A DNA stretch of 64,000 bases, from NCBI GenBank assembly GCA_050299435.1, contig JBNKVX010000005.1:1-64000 (forward strand), read 5' to 3'. The notes beneath the pieces were generated by a model, which saw only the letters and a list, made by a program, of their open reading frames with translations, was not told where the DNA came from and made no database searches. Made by a program: the position numbers and the translations under genes. Shown piece by piece: positions 44,630-53,626 of this stretch (the stretch's first letter is position 1; each line of letters begins with the position of its first letter). This DNA is from 1162T-S-0a-05 sp050299435. GTDB lineage: Bacteria > Pseudomonadota > Gammaproteobacteria > Pseudomonadales > Cellvibrionaceae.

Positions 44630-45413
44630 AGCCAGAAAAAGATTTGGTCAAAATTTCCTGGTTGATCAAAACATTATCAATTTAATTGTGCGCGCAATTA
44701 ATCCAAAGCCCAATGATCCACTCGTGGAGATTGGGCCTGGCAAAGGCGCGATTACTGCACCTTTACTTGAAGCCTGCGAAAGCTTACAAGTGATTGAGTT
44801 GGACAGAGATCTCGTTCCAATTTTACTCGCACAATTTGCTAAATACCGAAATTTCAAAATACATCAATGTGACGCGCTTAAATTTGATTTCTCTGAATTG
44901 CTTACGGATAACAAAGCCCTGCGTATTGTGGGGAACTTACCCTACAACATCAGCACGCCACTCATCTTTCACTTGTTGAATCAGCACCATCTGATACAAG
45001 ACATGCACTTTATGCTTCAAAAAGAAGTTGTCCAACGCCTTGCGGCAAGACCCCATCAAAAAAGTTATGGCAAGCTCAGTGTGATGGCTCAGTATTTCTG
45101 CGACATTGAGAATTTATTCGATGTTCCTCCTGACAGTTTTCGACCTGCCCCAAAGGTCAATTCAGCTATTGTTCGATTGCAGCCATTCAAACAATTGCCT
45201 CAAGTTGCAGAAGACTTTAGTCAATTTGAAGCCCTTGTAAATACTGCTTTTCAACAACGACGAAAAACTTTACGAAACGCGCTCAAGAATTTTTCACCCT
45301 TCGTGGAAGACAGTGCCTCCCACCTGGGTATTGATTTAAATTTGCGAGCTGAAAATATAAACGTGAATGAATATATAAACCTAAGCAACCACCTTATAAG
45401 CCAAAACAATTAA
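44622..45413 (+). CDS. rsmA: 16S rRNA adenine dimethyltransferase
   Basis: Dimethylates the two adjacent adenines near the 3' end of 16S rRNA during small-subunit assembly (KsgA). KRFGQNFLVDQN start, SAM motif VEIGPGKGAIT, catalytic NLPYNIST, then RPAPKVNSAIVRL and QQRRKTLRNALK. 263 residues. In most relatives apaG follows directly; here apaH does, so apaG is missing from this place. Confidence 0.97.
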   Translation: MHKARKRFGQNFLVDQNIINLIVRAINPKPNDPLVEIGPGKGAITAPLLEACESLQVIELDRDLVPILLAQFAKYRNFKIHQCDALKFDFSELLTDNKALRIVGNLPYNISTPLIFHLLNQHHLIQDMHFMLQKEVVQRLAARPHQKSYGKLSVMAQYFCDIENLFDVPPDSFRPAPKVNSAIVRLQPFKQLPQVAEDFSQFEALVNTAFQQRRKTLRNALKNFSPFVEDSASHLGIDLNLRAENINVNEYINLSNHLISQNN

Positions 45414-45506
45414 ATATTTACCCCCACGCCTTCATTGTCGCCTCTAGACTTACTAAGTCAACATTGTTCTGGTAAAGTCACAAAAACTTTAAGGCCAATA
45501 CGCTCT

Positions 45507-46316
45507 GTGTCAATTTACGCCGTAGGTGATTTACAAGGTTGTCTCGACCCACTGCAAGATTTACTTGATCGCGTGGCGTTTGACCCAAAAAAAGATAAAT
45601 TGTGGTTGGTTGGAGATTTAGTCAACAGAGGGCCACAAAGTTTGGCAGTATTGCGTTACGTTAAAGCGTTGGGCGATGCAGCGATTACTGTACTGGGCAA
45701 TCATGATTTGCATTTGCTCGCCTATGCCAGCGGTCATAGACAACCCAGCGAGCTCGACACACTTCATGAAATTCTAACCGCTCCTGATTGCCAAGAGTTA
45801 ATCGACTGGCTTCACGAAAGACCACTCGCTCACTACGATGCAGATCTGGACGTTTTGATGGTTCATGCGGGCGTACCTCCAATCTGGAGCGTAAAAAAAA
45901 CGCTCGAACTCGCAAAAGAAGTTGAAAACGCAATTAGAGACGAAGCACGCAGCATTAAGTTCCTGAAAAAAATGTACGGTGATTATCCGGATATTTGGGA
46001 TAAAAACCTCTCCGGCATGAAACGTTTGCGCGTTATCACTAACTACCTGACGCGCATGCGATTTTGCTCTGCGAGAGGCCAACTGGAACTTAGCTCAAAA
46101 GCCGCGCCCGAAAATTCTCCACCGGGATTTGCGCCCTGGTTTAGTTTCAACAACCCCAAACTTAAAAATACCCGCATTGTATTTGGCCACTGGGCGGCCC
46201 TAATGGGTCAGACAAACCGTGCACAATTTATTGGACTGGATACCGGTTTTATTTGGGGCGGCGCTTTGAGAATGATATGTTTAAATGATGGCAAACTTTA
46301 TGAAAAACCCGCATGA
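45507..46316 (+). CDS. apaH: Diadenosine tetraphosphatase (symmetrical)
   Basis: Hydrolyses Ap4A to two ADP; also able to remove Np4 caps from RNA in relatives. Metallophosphatase motifs GDLQGC, GDLVNRGP, LGNHDLH and the C-terminal VFGHWAAL...GLDTGFIWGGAL. I place the start at GTG 45507, which gives the family N terminus (SIYAVGDLQG); an ATG at 45435 would add 24 residues. An AAGG lies 12 bases upstream of the GTG, further than ideal. Last gene of the lptD operon. Confidence 0.93.
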   Translation: MSIYAVGDLQGCLDPLQDLLDRVAFDPKKDKLWLVGDLVNRGPQSLAVLRYVKALGDAAITVLGNHDLHLLAYASGHRQPSELDTLHEILTAPDCQELIDWLHERPLAHYDADLDVLMVHAGVPPIWSVKKTLELAKEVENAIRDEARSIKFLKKMYGDYPDIWDKNLSGMKRLRVITNYLTRMRFCSARGQLELSSKAAPENSPPGFAPWFSFNNPKLKNTRIVFGHWAALMGQTNRAQFIGLDTGFIWGGALRMICLNDGKLYEKPA

Positions 46317-46352
46317 ACAAGTAGCAAGCGTTTAAAAAAGCGCTCCTATAAA

Positions 46353-47369
46353 TTATACATAGCCTTCTGGATTGCCAGATTGCCAGCGCCAAGCGTCCTC
46401 AACCATTTGTTCAATATTGTGTTCCGCTTTCCAACCCAATTCTTTTTCTGCAAGACAGGGGTCAGCATAACACTCAGCGATATCGCCCGGCCTCCGCGTT
46501 AAAATTTCGTAAGGTAAATCCTTTCCGCACGCCCTGGAAAAGGCAGCGATAATTTCCAGCACACTGTAACCTCGACCCGTTCCCAAATTCCAGGTAAAAC
46601 AACCCGCATTTGATTCCGCTAAATATTGCAAAGCTTTAACATGCCCTTTCGCCAAATCCACAACATGGATGTAATCCCGCACTCCTGTGCCATCTGGCGT
46701 TTTATAATCGTTGCCAAAAACGCGCACAAAGGGATGTTTACCTATTGCGACTTGAGCCACGTATGGCAATAAATTATTAGGTACGCCTTTTGGATCTTCT
46801 CCAATTTTCCCACTTGCATGTGCACCAATGGGGTTGAAATAACGCAACAAACCTATTTTCCAACTATTGTTGGTTACCTTTGCACAATCTCGCAAAATTT
46901 CCTCAACAATTAATTTGCTTCTTCCATAAGGGTTCGTTGCACTCGTCGGAAAATTTTCCAATATCGGAACGCTTGCAGGATCTCCGTAAACAGTGGCCGA
47001 CGAACTGAACAACAAGGAATCCACACCGAACTCCTTCATAACCTGACACAAGCTGATCGTGCCGCCCACATTATTTTCATAATATTCGAGCGGCATTTCG
47101 CAAGACTCACCCACTGCTTTAAGGCCAGCAAAATGAATAACCGATTGAATTTCACTGTTTTTAAATACCTCTCTTAATGCAGCGGTATCACGAATATCCA
47201 GATTAATAAATGGAATAGGCTTCCCTGTAATTTCAGTCACGCGCTTTAAAGATTCCTGGCTACTGTTGCTCAGGTTGTCTACCACCAGAAGCTCAAAACC
47301 AGACTCAATCAATTCGATACAGGTATGGCTACCGATGTAGCCTGCCCCACCCGTCACTAAAACCGTCAT
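46353..47369 (-). CDS. galE: UDP-glucose 4-epimerase
   Basis: Interconverts UDP-glucose and UDP-galactose; a likely supplier of sugar nucleotides for LPS or exopolysaccharide. Extended SDR: VLVTGGAGYIGSHTCIELI, DIRD, SSSATVYGDP, catalytic YGRSK, YFNPIGAHASG, and a C-terminal GDIAECYADP. 338 residues, normal. 113 bases downstream of the EamA exporter on the same strand, convergent with apaH. Confidence 0.97.
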   Translation of the reverse strand: MTVLVTGGAGYIGSHTCIELIESGFELLVVDNLSNSSQESLKRVTEITGKPIPFINLDIRDTAALREVFKNSEIQSVIHFAGLKAVGESCEMPLEYYENNVGGTISLCQVMKEFGVDSLLFSSSATVYGDPASVPILENFPTSATNPYGRSKLIVEEILRDCAKVTNNSWKIGLLRYFNPIGAHASGKIGEDPKGVPNNLLPYVAQVAIGKHPFVRVFGNDYKTPDGTGVRDYIHVVDLAKGHVKALQYLAESNAGCFTWNLGTGRGYSVLEIIAAFSRACGKDLPYEILTRRPGDIAECYADPCLAEKELGWKAEHNIEQMVEDAWRWQSGNPEGYV

Positions 47370-47482
47370 AACTCTTCCTTAGCACTCACAATCAGTTGAT
47401 AAATTATTGCACATTCGCATCCGAAAATAACCCTTCCTTTCAGTTTACTAAAATTAGCACTTTAATTCGGCTAGTTACCCGA

Positions 47483-48388
47483 TCAAACCTCCCTTTTCAG
47501 CGAATTAGAAGGAAGTTTAAAGCGCAAACGTTTGAATAAACCCTGAAAGAGTCCTAAAGAAGAAACAATCAAAACACTGCCAACAATTTCTTCCGATGAA
47601 ATCGTTTCACCGTCAACAATCATTCCAATATAGATTGCCAACATTGGTGTCATCAATGGAATCAGTGATGTCGTTAAGGCGCTGCAATGGCGCAACACAT
47701 AGAAAAATAGCGTTGCACCCACCACCGATCCACATAGCACAAGATAAACCACACCCACAATCGAACGCACATCCAGGATCTCAGGCGAAGGAGCACCATT
47801 CAAATACCAAAATAAAAGAAAGCCTGGCAATGAAAACAACAATACTCCCGTGTTTTGCCGTAGAGGCTCAACATCACCGCCAATATTTTTCATCCACAGT
47901 GTCGTTAAAGCAAAAATCAAAGTAGCAGCGAGGACTGCTCCCACGCCAAGTGCAGCGTGCGCACCCAAATTTATTTGCTCTATTTGAATAACAATCAAGC
48001 CAATAAAGGCGATTAACAATGCAGCAATTTTCCCACTATCTATATGATGGTGCTGACCAAATAATCGAGAAAACAATCCAACAAACAGTGGATAAGTTCC
48101 AAACACAACCGCGATCATTCCCGAGCTAATATATTGCGCAGACCAATAGACCAGAATCATTGTGGGAAATAATGAACACGCTCCGGCGGTATACACAAGC
48201 CAATCTCGTTTTCCTTTAAACAGTGTTCGACCTTGGTACACCAGAATAAAAAAGCAAATGATAAAAGCAAGCGACATGCGCAAGCCTGCTGCTGCAGTAA
48301 AATGCAAACTGCTGTTACTCCATTTCACACCAAGCGGCGTTGTAGACCACACTAAAACTACGCAAATATATGCTATTGCCACTCGCAT
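47483..48388 (-). CDS. EamA/DMT-family transporter
   Basis: Ten-helix inner-membrane transporter of the drug/metabolite superfamily. Two EamA repeats are visible (residues about 5-135 and 150-285), each with five hydrophobic helices; SLIPLMTPMLAIYIG and VVFGTYPLFVGLFSRLFG are typical proline/glycine-containing helices. The substrate cannot be told. A GGGAGGG ribosome-binding site precedes the ATG. Confidence 0.88.
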   Translation of the reverse strand: MRVAIAYICVVLVWSTTPLGVKWSNSSLHFTAAAGLRMSLAFIICFFILVYQGRTLFKGKRDWLVYTAGACSLFPTMILVYWSAQYISSGMIAVVFGTYPLFVGLFSRLFGQHHHIDSGKIAALLIAFIGLIVIQIEQINLGAHAALGVGAVLAATLIFALTTLWMKNIGGDVEPLRQNTGVLLFSLPGFLLFWYLNGAPSPEILDVRSIVGVVYLVLCGSVVGATLFFYVLRHCSALTTSLIPLMTPMLAIYIGMIVDGETISSEEIVGSVLIVSSLGLFQGLFKRLRFKLPSNSLKREV

Positions 48389-48436
48389 TTTTCCCTCCCA
48401 TTTTCGAGTGATGCGACTTTTAAAAAGCCAATAACG

Positions 48437-48469
48437 AAAAAGGCCGCAGTTTTTATGCTGCGGCCTTTT
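48437..48469 (-). terminator. Strong intrinsic terminator
   Basis: AAAAGGCCGCAG (48438-48449) pairs perfectly with CTGCGGCCTTTT (48458-48469) over an eight-base loop. On the minus strand it is followed by TTTTTC, so it mainly ends minus-strand transcripts, although it could also act on the plus strand. It directly follows the small reading frame at 48488-48619. Confidence 0.75.
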
Positions 48470-48487
48470 GGAAAATTTAAACCTGGA

Positions 48488-48619
48488 TTAGTTTTTCCGT
48501 TTCCTCGACCGCGAGTGACTCATGCGCAAAACCCACACAGACACATAAGCGACTTTGCGCACGATGGCGTGAGCAAATACAGCGATTATCGGATTAATGT
48601 GTTGGGTATCTTGATTCAT
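48488..48619 (-). CDS. Candidate small basic protein (43 residues)
   Basis: A minus-strand frame starting ATG 48619 and encoding a hydrophobic middle (PIIAVFAHAIVRKVAYVSVWVL) and a strongly basic C-terminal tail (SHSRSRKRKN). The frame ends 19 bases before a strong terminator oriented for this strand, the best evidence that the stretch is transcribed. No good ribosome-binding site or homologue that I recognise. It lies between the divergent EamA gene and cca, in a gap of 331 bases that is otherwise empty. Confidence 0.35.
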   Translation of the reverse strand: MNQDTQHINPIIAVFAHAIVRKVAYVSVWVLRMSHSRSRKRKN

Positions 48620-48719
48620 GACTTCAATACTTTAACTTTCGAAACTGAAAGTGGTCTCTGGAACTCAAATTAAACTTGCATTAGAGTGTGCGCGAACATA
48701 CTTATCTCGTCAACCAAAA

Positions 48720-49958
48720 ATGCAGATTTATTTAGTGGGTGGCGCCGTTCGTGATGCTTTACTCAATCGCCCCGTAAGTGAGCGCGATTGGGTTGTGGTC
48801 GGAGCGACACCCGAACAAATGCTAGCGCAAAACTTTAAGCCTGTCGGAAATGACTTCCCGGTATTCCTACACCCTGAAACTGGAGAAGAATATGCGCTTG
48901 CCAGAACAGAAAGGAAAACAGGTCGCGGCTATACAGGCTTTACCTTTTATACCGACACTTCCGTCACCCTGGAAGATGATTTGGTTCGGCGAGATCTCAC
49001 CATTAATGCTATCGCACAAGATAAGAACGGCGATTTAATTGACCCCTACAATGGAACAAAGGACATTGAGGCGCGAATACTGCGCCATGTCAGCCCTGCA
49101 TTTTCAGAAGATCCTCTGCGCGTATTGAGAGTTGCCCGATTCGCAGCCCGTTATCATTCACTGGAATTCAAAATTGCTGAAGAGACTTTGGCCTTAATGA
49201 CTGACTTGGCAGAGAGTGGAGAATTAGACCACCTCACCGCCGAACGAGTATGGAAAGAAATGAGCCGCGCTCTTGAAGGAGACGATCCGCATATCTTTTT
49301 TCAAGTTTTGCGTGACTGCGGCGCCCTCAGTAAATTGCTTCCCGAACTTGACCGCCTCTTCGGCGTACCTCAGCCCCCTAAATATCATCCTGAAATAGAT
49401 ACTGGAATCCATTGTTTAATGGCCTTGCAACAGATTTGTAAACTGGATGGTTCTGCAGAAGCACGTTTCGCGACGCTTACCCATGATCTCGGGAAGGGAA
49501 CCACCCCCAAAAACCTCTTACCTTCACACCACGGCCATGAAGAACGGGGAATCGAATTAATTCACACAGTGTGCAACCGCCTCAAAGTTCAGAATACCTG
49601 GCGCGAATTAGCTGTACTCGTCAGTGAATTTCATACCCATTGCCACCGCGCTCCGGAACTTAAGCCAACCACCTTGTTGAGCATGCTGGAAAGACTGGAT
49701 GCCTTCAGACGACCAGAACGCTTTGAACAATTTTGTCGAGTGTGCACAGCGGATGCGCGTGGTCGAACCGGATTTGAAAACACTCCCTATCGCCAGGCAG
49801 ACTATTTGCGTTCTGCTCATGAGCAAGTTGCCGGTATAGCGGTTAAGGAATTTATTGATCAAGGCTTGCAAGGCCATCAAGTTGGGGATGCATTGCGAGC
49901 AGAACGCCTAAGAGTTTTACATAGTTTTAAAAAGGAGTGGCGCAGTGAACAAGCCTAA
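48720..49958 (+). CDS. cca: CCA-adding tRNA nucleotidyltransferase (multifunctional, HD domain)
   Basis: Adds and repairs the 3' CCA of tRNAs. Class II nucleotidyltransferase core: MQIYLVGGAVRDALLNRP, ERDWVVVGATPEQ, RRDLTINAIA, EDPLRVLRVARFAAR. The C-terminal HD domain (ATLTHDLGKGTTP) makes it the gammaproteobacterial multifunctional form. The frame is open to a GTG at 48651, but homologues begin at ATG 48720. folM follows, overlapping by 14 bases. Confidence 0.96.
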   Translation: MQIYLVGGAVRDALLNRPVSERDWVVVGATPEQMLAQNFKPVGNDFPVFLHPETGEEYALARTERKTGRGYTGFTFYTDTSVTLEDDLVRRDLTINAIAQDKNGDLIDPYNGTKDIEARILRHVSPAFSEDPLRVLRVARFAARYHSLEFKIAEETLALMTDLAESGELDHLTAERVWKEMSRALEGDDPHIFFQVLRDCGALSKLLPELDRLFGVPQPPKYHPEIDTGIHCLMALQQICKLDGSAEARFATLTHDLGKGTTPKNLLPSHHGHEERGIELIHTVCNRLKVQNTWRELAVLVSEFHTHCHRAPELKPTTLLSMLERLDAFRRPERFEQFCRVCTADARGRTGFENTPYRQADYLRSAHEQVAGIAVKEFIDQGLQGHQVGDALRAERLRVLHSFKKEWRSEQA

Positions 49959-50682
49959 AGTGGCTGTTATTACCGGTGCAGCTCGACGTTTGGGTGCTGC
50001 GATCGCAAGAAATTTGCACCAACAGGGATTCAACATACTGATTCACTACCATCGATCTAAAGAAGCTGCGGAAAAATTAGCCAGCGTTTTGAATCAGCAG
50101 CGTGCACACTCTGCTCTCACCGTCATGGCTAACCTGGAAGACCAAGCGAGTTACCAAAAGATTCGGGCTGTGCTAGAAAATGCCTGGCAACGCTGCGATG
50201 TACTGATCAACAATGCCTCTACTTTTTACCCAAAAGCATTGGCTGACTGTGATGATAGTGATTGGAACCAACTGTTTTCAAGCAATCTAAAAGCACCCTT
50301 TTTTCTGTCGCAAGATCTCGCAACCCTACTCAAAGCCTCTCAGGGCTGCATTATTAACATTGCCGATATTAATGGCTACAAACCGCGGGTCGAGTATGCA
50401 CTTTACTGCATGGCCAAGGCAGGTAATATAATGATGACGCAGGCCTTGGCATTGGAGTTGGCTCCCAATGTTCGGGTCAATGGCATTGCGCCTGGAGCGA
50501 TTCTGTGGCCTGAAGACGAAGCAGGCAACGAAATTGAGAATGAAAGCCTAATTAAGGGAATACCCCTGGGTCGTTTGGGAGGCTGCGAAAGCATTTGTGA
50601 AGCAGTGAATTTCCTAATACATTCAAGTTCCTTTATTACAGGCGAAATTATTCGTGTAGATGGCGGCCAAAGTGTGAAGTAA
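49945..50682 (+). CDS. folM: Pteridine reductase (FolM-type SDR)
   Basis: Short-chain reductase that reduces dihydromonapterin/dihydrofolate. The cofactor motif TGAARRLGAA has the arginines typical of pteridine reductases rather than the usual TGxxxGxG. NNAS, DINGYKPRVEY...YCMAKAG (active-site Tyr/Lys) and FITGEIIRVDGGQSVK follow. 245 residues. It lies near folB/folK, which supports a pterin role. Overlaps cca by 14 bases. Confidence 0.88.
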   Translation: MNKPKVAVITGAARRLGAAIARNLHQQGFNILIHYHRSKEAAEKLASVLNQQRAHSALTVMANLEDQASYQKIRAVLENAWQRCDVLINNASTFYPKALADCDDSDWNQLFSSNLKAPFFLSQDLATLLKASQGCIINIADINGYKPRVEYALYCMAKAGNIMMTQALALELAPNVRVNGIAPGAILWPEDEAGNEIENESLIKGIPLGRLGGCESICEAVNFLIHSSSFITGEIIRVDGGQSVK

Positions 50683-50782
50683 TCGGAAATCTCGCGGAGC
50701 CAAAAGCGCATTTTTTAGCGTTATAAGGTAGGCTAAGGCTTAAAACTACGATAAGTGCTCAGTTTAGGTACACGGTTTTCTC

Positions 50783-51001
50783 ATGAGATTGTTTTTAAAA
50801 TTATTCATCCTTCTCGGCTGCTACACCGCCTGTTCGGCGTGTACCATGGTCAAACCTTGGGAGCGCGGCCAACTTGCAGAAAACCGCATGGCGTTTGAAC
50901 CCGATCCCATGGAAAATCTCATGAGTGACCACATTTATTACAGCAAGGAAGGCTCTTCATCCGGCTCCGCTGTAACGGGTGGTGGTTGCGGTTGCAACTG
51001 A
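50783..51001 (+). CDS. Small DUF4266 lipoprotein with C-terminal Cys-Gly-Cys
   Basis: 72 residues; family DUF4266, function unknown. Signal sequence with a possible lipobox ILLGC (C13) or an alternative at C20 (CSAC). The conserved core KPWERGQLAENRMAFEPDPM (residues about 24-43) is the family signature, and the protein ends GGGCGCN (C69, C71), a likely metal or redox site. It is followed by the DUF3570 barrel and ApbE, the usual partners of this family. The gene ends seven bases before the next start. Confidence 0.85.
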   Translation: MRLFLKLFILLGCYTACSACTMVKPWERGQLAENRMAFEPDPMENLMSDHIYYSKEGSSSGSAVTGGGCGCN

Positions 51002-51008
51002 GGTAAAA

Positions 51009-52208
51009 ATGGGAAAAGACAAGTCGCGCTCACTTCTCACCCTGAGTTCAGCAGCCTTAGCTTTGCCGGGAATGCTGCCCAGTCATACTCACGCACAGGA
51101 TGGCATCATCCAGGAACAAGTTCTCAGTTACCGATTTAGCTCCTACAATGAAGCGCCGATTGCGGGCGAAATCAACGATCGTGGTGAAGATGCTGATCGT
51201 TATGAAATAGAAGTACATCAACTGCGTTTCAAAACCGCCATTACCAAAGACACGGAAATCACTCTGGATGTGCAATCTGAATCCATGAGTGGCGCTTCGC
51301 CAATTTATGTGCTCCCAACTTCTAATGGCCCAATTCAGGTAATGAGCAGCGCTACCATTATTGAAGAGCGCAATGATGCGGATGTGCAATTCACTACTTA
51401 CGGCAAGAGAGCTATTAGCAGCACCGGCATCAGCTATTCTGCCGAAAACGATTATCGTTCTTTTGGTCTGCGCACCAACTACACTTGGTTATTTAACGAA
51501 AAAAACACCACTGTTGAAGCGGGTGGAAGTATTTCTAGAGACTTTATTGACGCTACCCAGGATCAAAATCCAAATGCTTTGTTGCGGGTTACTGATGCTG
51601 AAAAACGCAGCGTGAGTTTTAGTTTAGGGGTTTCACAAATTTTGACTCGCTCCACCCTGGTGAGCAGCTCATTCAACCTGGCCAATTACTCAGGTTATTT
51701 GTCCGACCCCTATAAGGAAATCTGGATAAGCGATCTTGGTCAAACTATTCCAGATAGTCGACCTCGCGATCGTTCGCAGTGGTCCTGGTCAAATCGTATT
51801 CGCCAGGACATTAAGGCACTTAAGGGCTCTATACATCTGGATTACCGTTATTTCGGTAACACCTGGAAAATGGATTCGCACACCGGAGAAATACGCTGGG
51901 TACAAGATTTTGGTGGCGGCTGGCAGGTAACCCCTTCCGTACGCTACTACACTCAAACTGAATCAATTTTTTTCCGCAACTGGTATGAAACACAACGTAA
52001 CGATGGATTCCATTCCAGCGATTACCGTCTTTCTGAATATTCCGCAATCAGTGCCCGTTTTAAAATCAGTAAACTATTCCGTTTTGGCGCTGTGCATGTG
52101 ATGTATGAAAACTACACCAGCGATGCGATTAGTGAGGATCCTCGTTTCGCCAGCCCCTCTCTCGTTGATTTTGAATACATTACCGTTGGTTTTGACTGGC
52201 GTTTCTAA
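51009..52208 (+). CDS. DUF3570 outer-membrane beta-barrel-like protein
   Basis: Predicted exported beta-rich protein of the DUF3570 family. A signal peptide (residues 1 to about 30, ending SHTHA) is followed by alternating strands and the protein ends in FDWRF, a barrel-type terminal phenylalanine. About 399 residues. GAGG lies five bases before ATG 51009. Function unknown; it is always found near DUF4266 and ApbE in the systems I recall. Part of the three-gene module 50783-53120. Confidence 0.85.
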   Translation: MGKDKSRSLLTLSSAALALPGMLPSHTHAQDGIIQEQVLSYRFSSYNEAPIAGEINDRGEDADRYEIEVHQLRFKTAITKDTEITLDVQSESMSGASPIYVLPTSNGPIQVMSSATIIEERNDADVQFTTYGKRAISSTGISYSAENDYRSFGLRTNYTWLFNEKNTTVEAGGSISRDFIDATQDQNPNALLRVTDAEKRSVSFSLGVSQILTRSTLVSSSFNLANYSGYLSDPYKEIWISDLGQTIPDSRPRDRSQWSWSNRIRQDIKALKGSIHLDYRYFGNTWKMDSHTGEIRWVQDFGGGWQVTPSVRYYTQTESIFFRNWYETQRNDGFHSSDYRLSEYSAISARFKISKLFRFGAVHVMYENYTSDAISEDPRFASPSLVDFEYITVGFDWRF

Positions 52209-52217
52209 ACTCACCTA

Positions 52218-53120
52218 ATGGGTTATACCACTCATCAATTTAAAGCCATGGGCAGTGTCTGTGAGCTTAAACTCTATTTACCCAAAAATTCGCCCAGAAA
52301 ACTAATCATTTCCCGCCTGGAAAACGAAGTTCGTCAGTTTGAAAAAAAATACACGCGTTACAAATCTGACAGTGTTACTTCAAAAATAAATGCTGCTGCA
52401 GGCACCCGGGAATTTGTGTCCGTTGACGAGGAAACCAACAGCTTATTGAACTATGCTCAAACCCTGTTTGAACAAAGCGATGAACTCTTTGACATCACTT
52501 CCGGTATTTTGAGACAAGTCTGGGATTTCTCTTCTAACACCTTACCCACTCGGGAAAAAATTGAAAAAATATTGCCCTTAATTGGCTGGGACAAAGTTGA
52601 AAGAAAGACTAGTGCTGTTCGCCTGCCGATCAAGGGAATGGAAATTGATTTTGGTGGTTACGTAAAAGAGTATGTCGCCGATCGCTGTGCAACACTGGCG
52701 ATCGAATTGTCAGTACATCACGGCCTGATAAATTTAGGGGGAGATGTTCGCGTAATCGGACCCCACCCGAATGGTGAAAGTTGGAAAGTTGGCATTCAAC
52801 ATCCCAGAGAAAAAAATGTCGCTATCGCAAGCATCGACGTTGCCCAAGGCGCAGTTGCCACCAGTGGCGATTATGAACGCTACATGATTGTAGATGGTCA
52901 ACGCTATTGTCACATTTTAAATCCCAAAACAGGTTTAAGCATTCAGCCTTATTTTTCTGCTTTAAGTATTGTGGCTGATCAATGTTTGATTGCGGGCTCA
53001 TTTACAACAATTGGTTTAATGAAAAGCAGTGACAACCCGAACTGGATAGCCGAAAGTGGTTTACCTTGGTTGGGCGTAAAGCAAGATAACGCCATCGTTG
53101 GCACTGTCGATTCGGCTTGA
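52218..53120 (+). CDS. apbE: FAD:protein FMN transferase (ApbE family)
   Basis: ApbE enzymes attach FMN covalently to a Ser/Thr of target proteins. The family motifs FKAMGS, EKKYTRYKSDSVTSKIN, FDITSGIL, IDFGGYVKEYVADR and GAVATSGDYERY (FAD/metal region) and HILNPKTG are present. 300 residues. It has no signal peptide or lipobox, so it seems cytoplasmic, unlike typical ApbE. It lies nine bases after DUF3570. The flavinylated target is not obvious in the window. Confidence 0.93.
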   Translation: MGYTTHQFKAMGSVCELKLYLPKNSPRKLIISRLENEVRQFEKKYTRYKSDSVTSKINAAAGTREFVSVDEETNSLLNYAQTLFEQSDELFDITSGILRQVWDFSSNTLPTREKIEKILPLIGWDKVERKTSAVRLPIKGMEIDFGGYVKEYVADRCATLAIELSVHHGLINLGGDVRVIGPHPNGESWKVGIQHPREKNVAIASIDVAQGAVATSGDYERYMIVDGQRYCHILNPKTGLSIQPYFSALSIVADQCLIAGSFTTIGLMKSSDNPNWIAESGLPWLGVKQDNAIVGTVDSA

Positions 53121-53145
53121 GCCCCACTCAATTAATTATAAGCGA

Positions 53146-53622
53146 TTACACTTTCCACAATCGCTGTTTGTTTTTATCAAACTTAGCCCAAAGAGAAATA
53201 AAAGTTTCGTTTTTTTCAGGATGCCTTACGTAGGGCGCAATCTCAGATAAGGGTAAAAGCACAAAAGCATTTTTCAAAACTTCGTCGCGCGGCAAATGCA
53301 CAGAATTAAACTCTCCAACCAAATCATCAACGAGCAATATATCAATATCCAAAGTGCGCGGACTGAATTTCGGTTTGCTGCGATCTCGACCAGCAGCATC
53401 TTCAACAGTACGTAAAAATTTTAATAAATCCCCAACGCTTTTATCGGTATCAACTTTTACTACCAAATTATAAAAATTACTTCCATCAAAACCGACAGAC
53501 TCACTTTCATAAATTGAAGAGCACTCTATCTCACCAAAGGTTTCACGCAATTTTTCGAGGGCGAAACCAATATTTCTTTCGCGTTCAACATTAGAACCTA
53601 AGCCCAAATATACCACCGACAC
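53146..53622 (-). CDS. folK: 2-amino-4-hydroxy-6-hydroxymethyldihydropteridine diphosphokinase
   Basis: Transfers pyrophosphate to hydroxymethyl-dihydropterin in folate synthesis. YLGLGSNVERERNI start, SSIYESESVGF, RDRSKPKFSPRTLDIDILLVDD and HLPRDEVLKNAFVLLPLSEIAP. 158 residues. Follows folB by four bases. Confidence 0.96.
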   Translation of the reverse strand: MSVVYLGLGSNVERERNIGFALEKLRETFGEIECSSIYESESVGFDGSNFYNLVVKVDTDKSVGDLLKFLRTVEDAAGRDRSKPKFSPRTLDIDILLVDDLVGEFNSVHLPRDEVLKNAFVLLPLSEIAPYVRHPEKNETFISLWAKFDKNKQRLWKV

Positions 53623-53626
53623 CGCT

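Noticed and set aside
48455..48673. 72-codon plus-strand frame upstream of cca
   Set aside because: It starts inside the terminator stem, has no recognisable domain or ribosome-binding site, and overlaps the better supported minus-strand frame.
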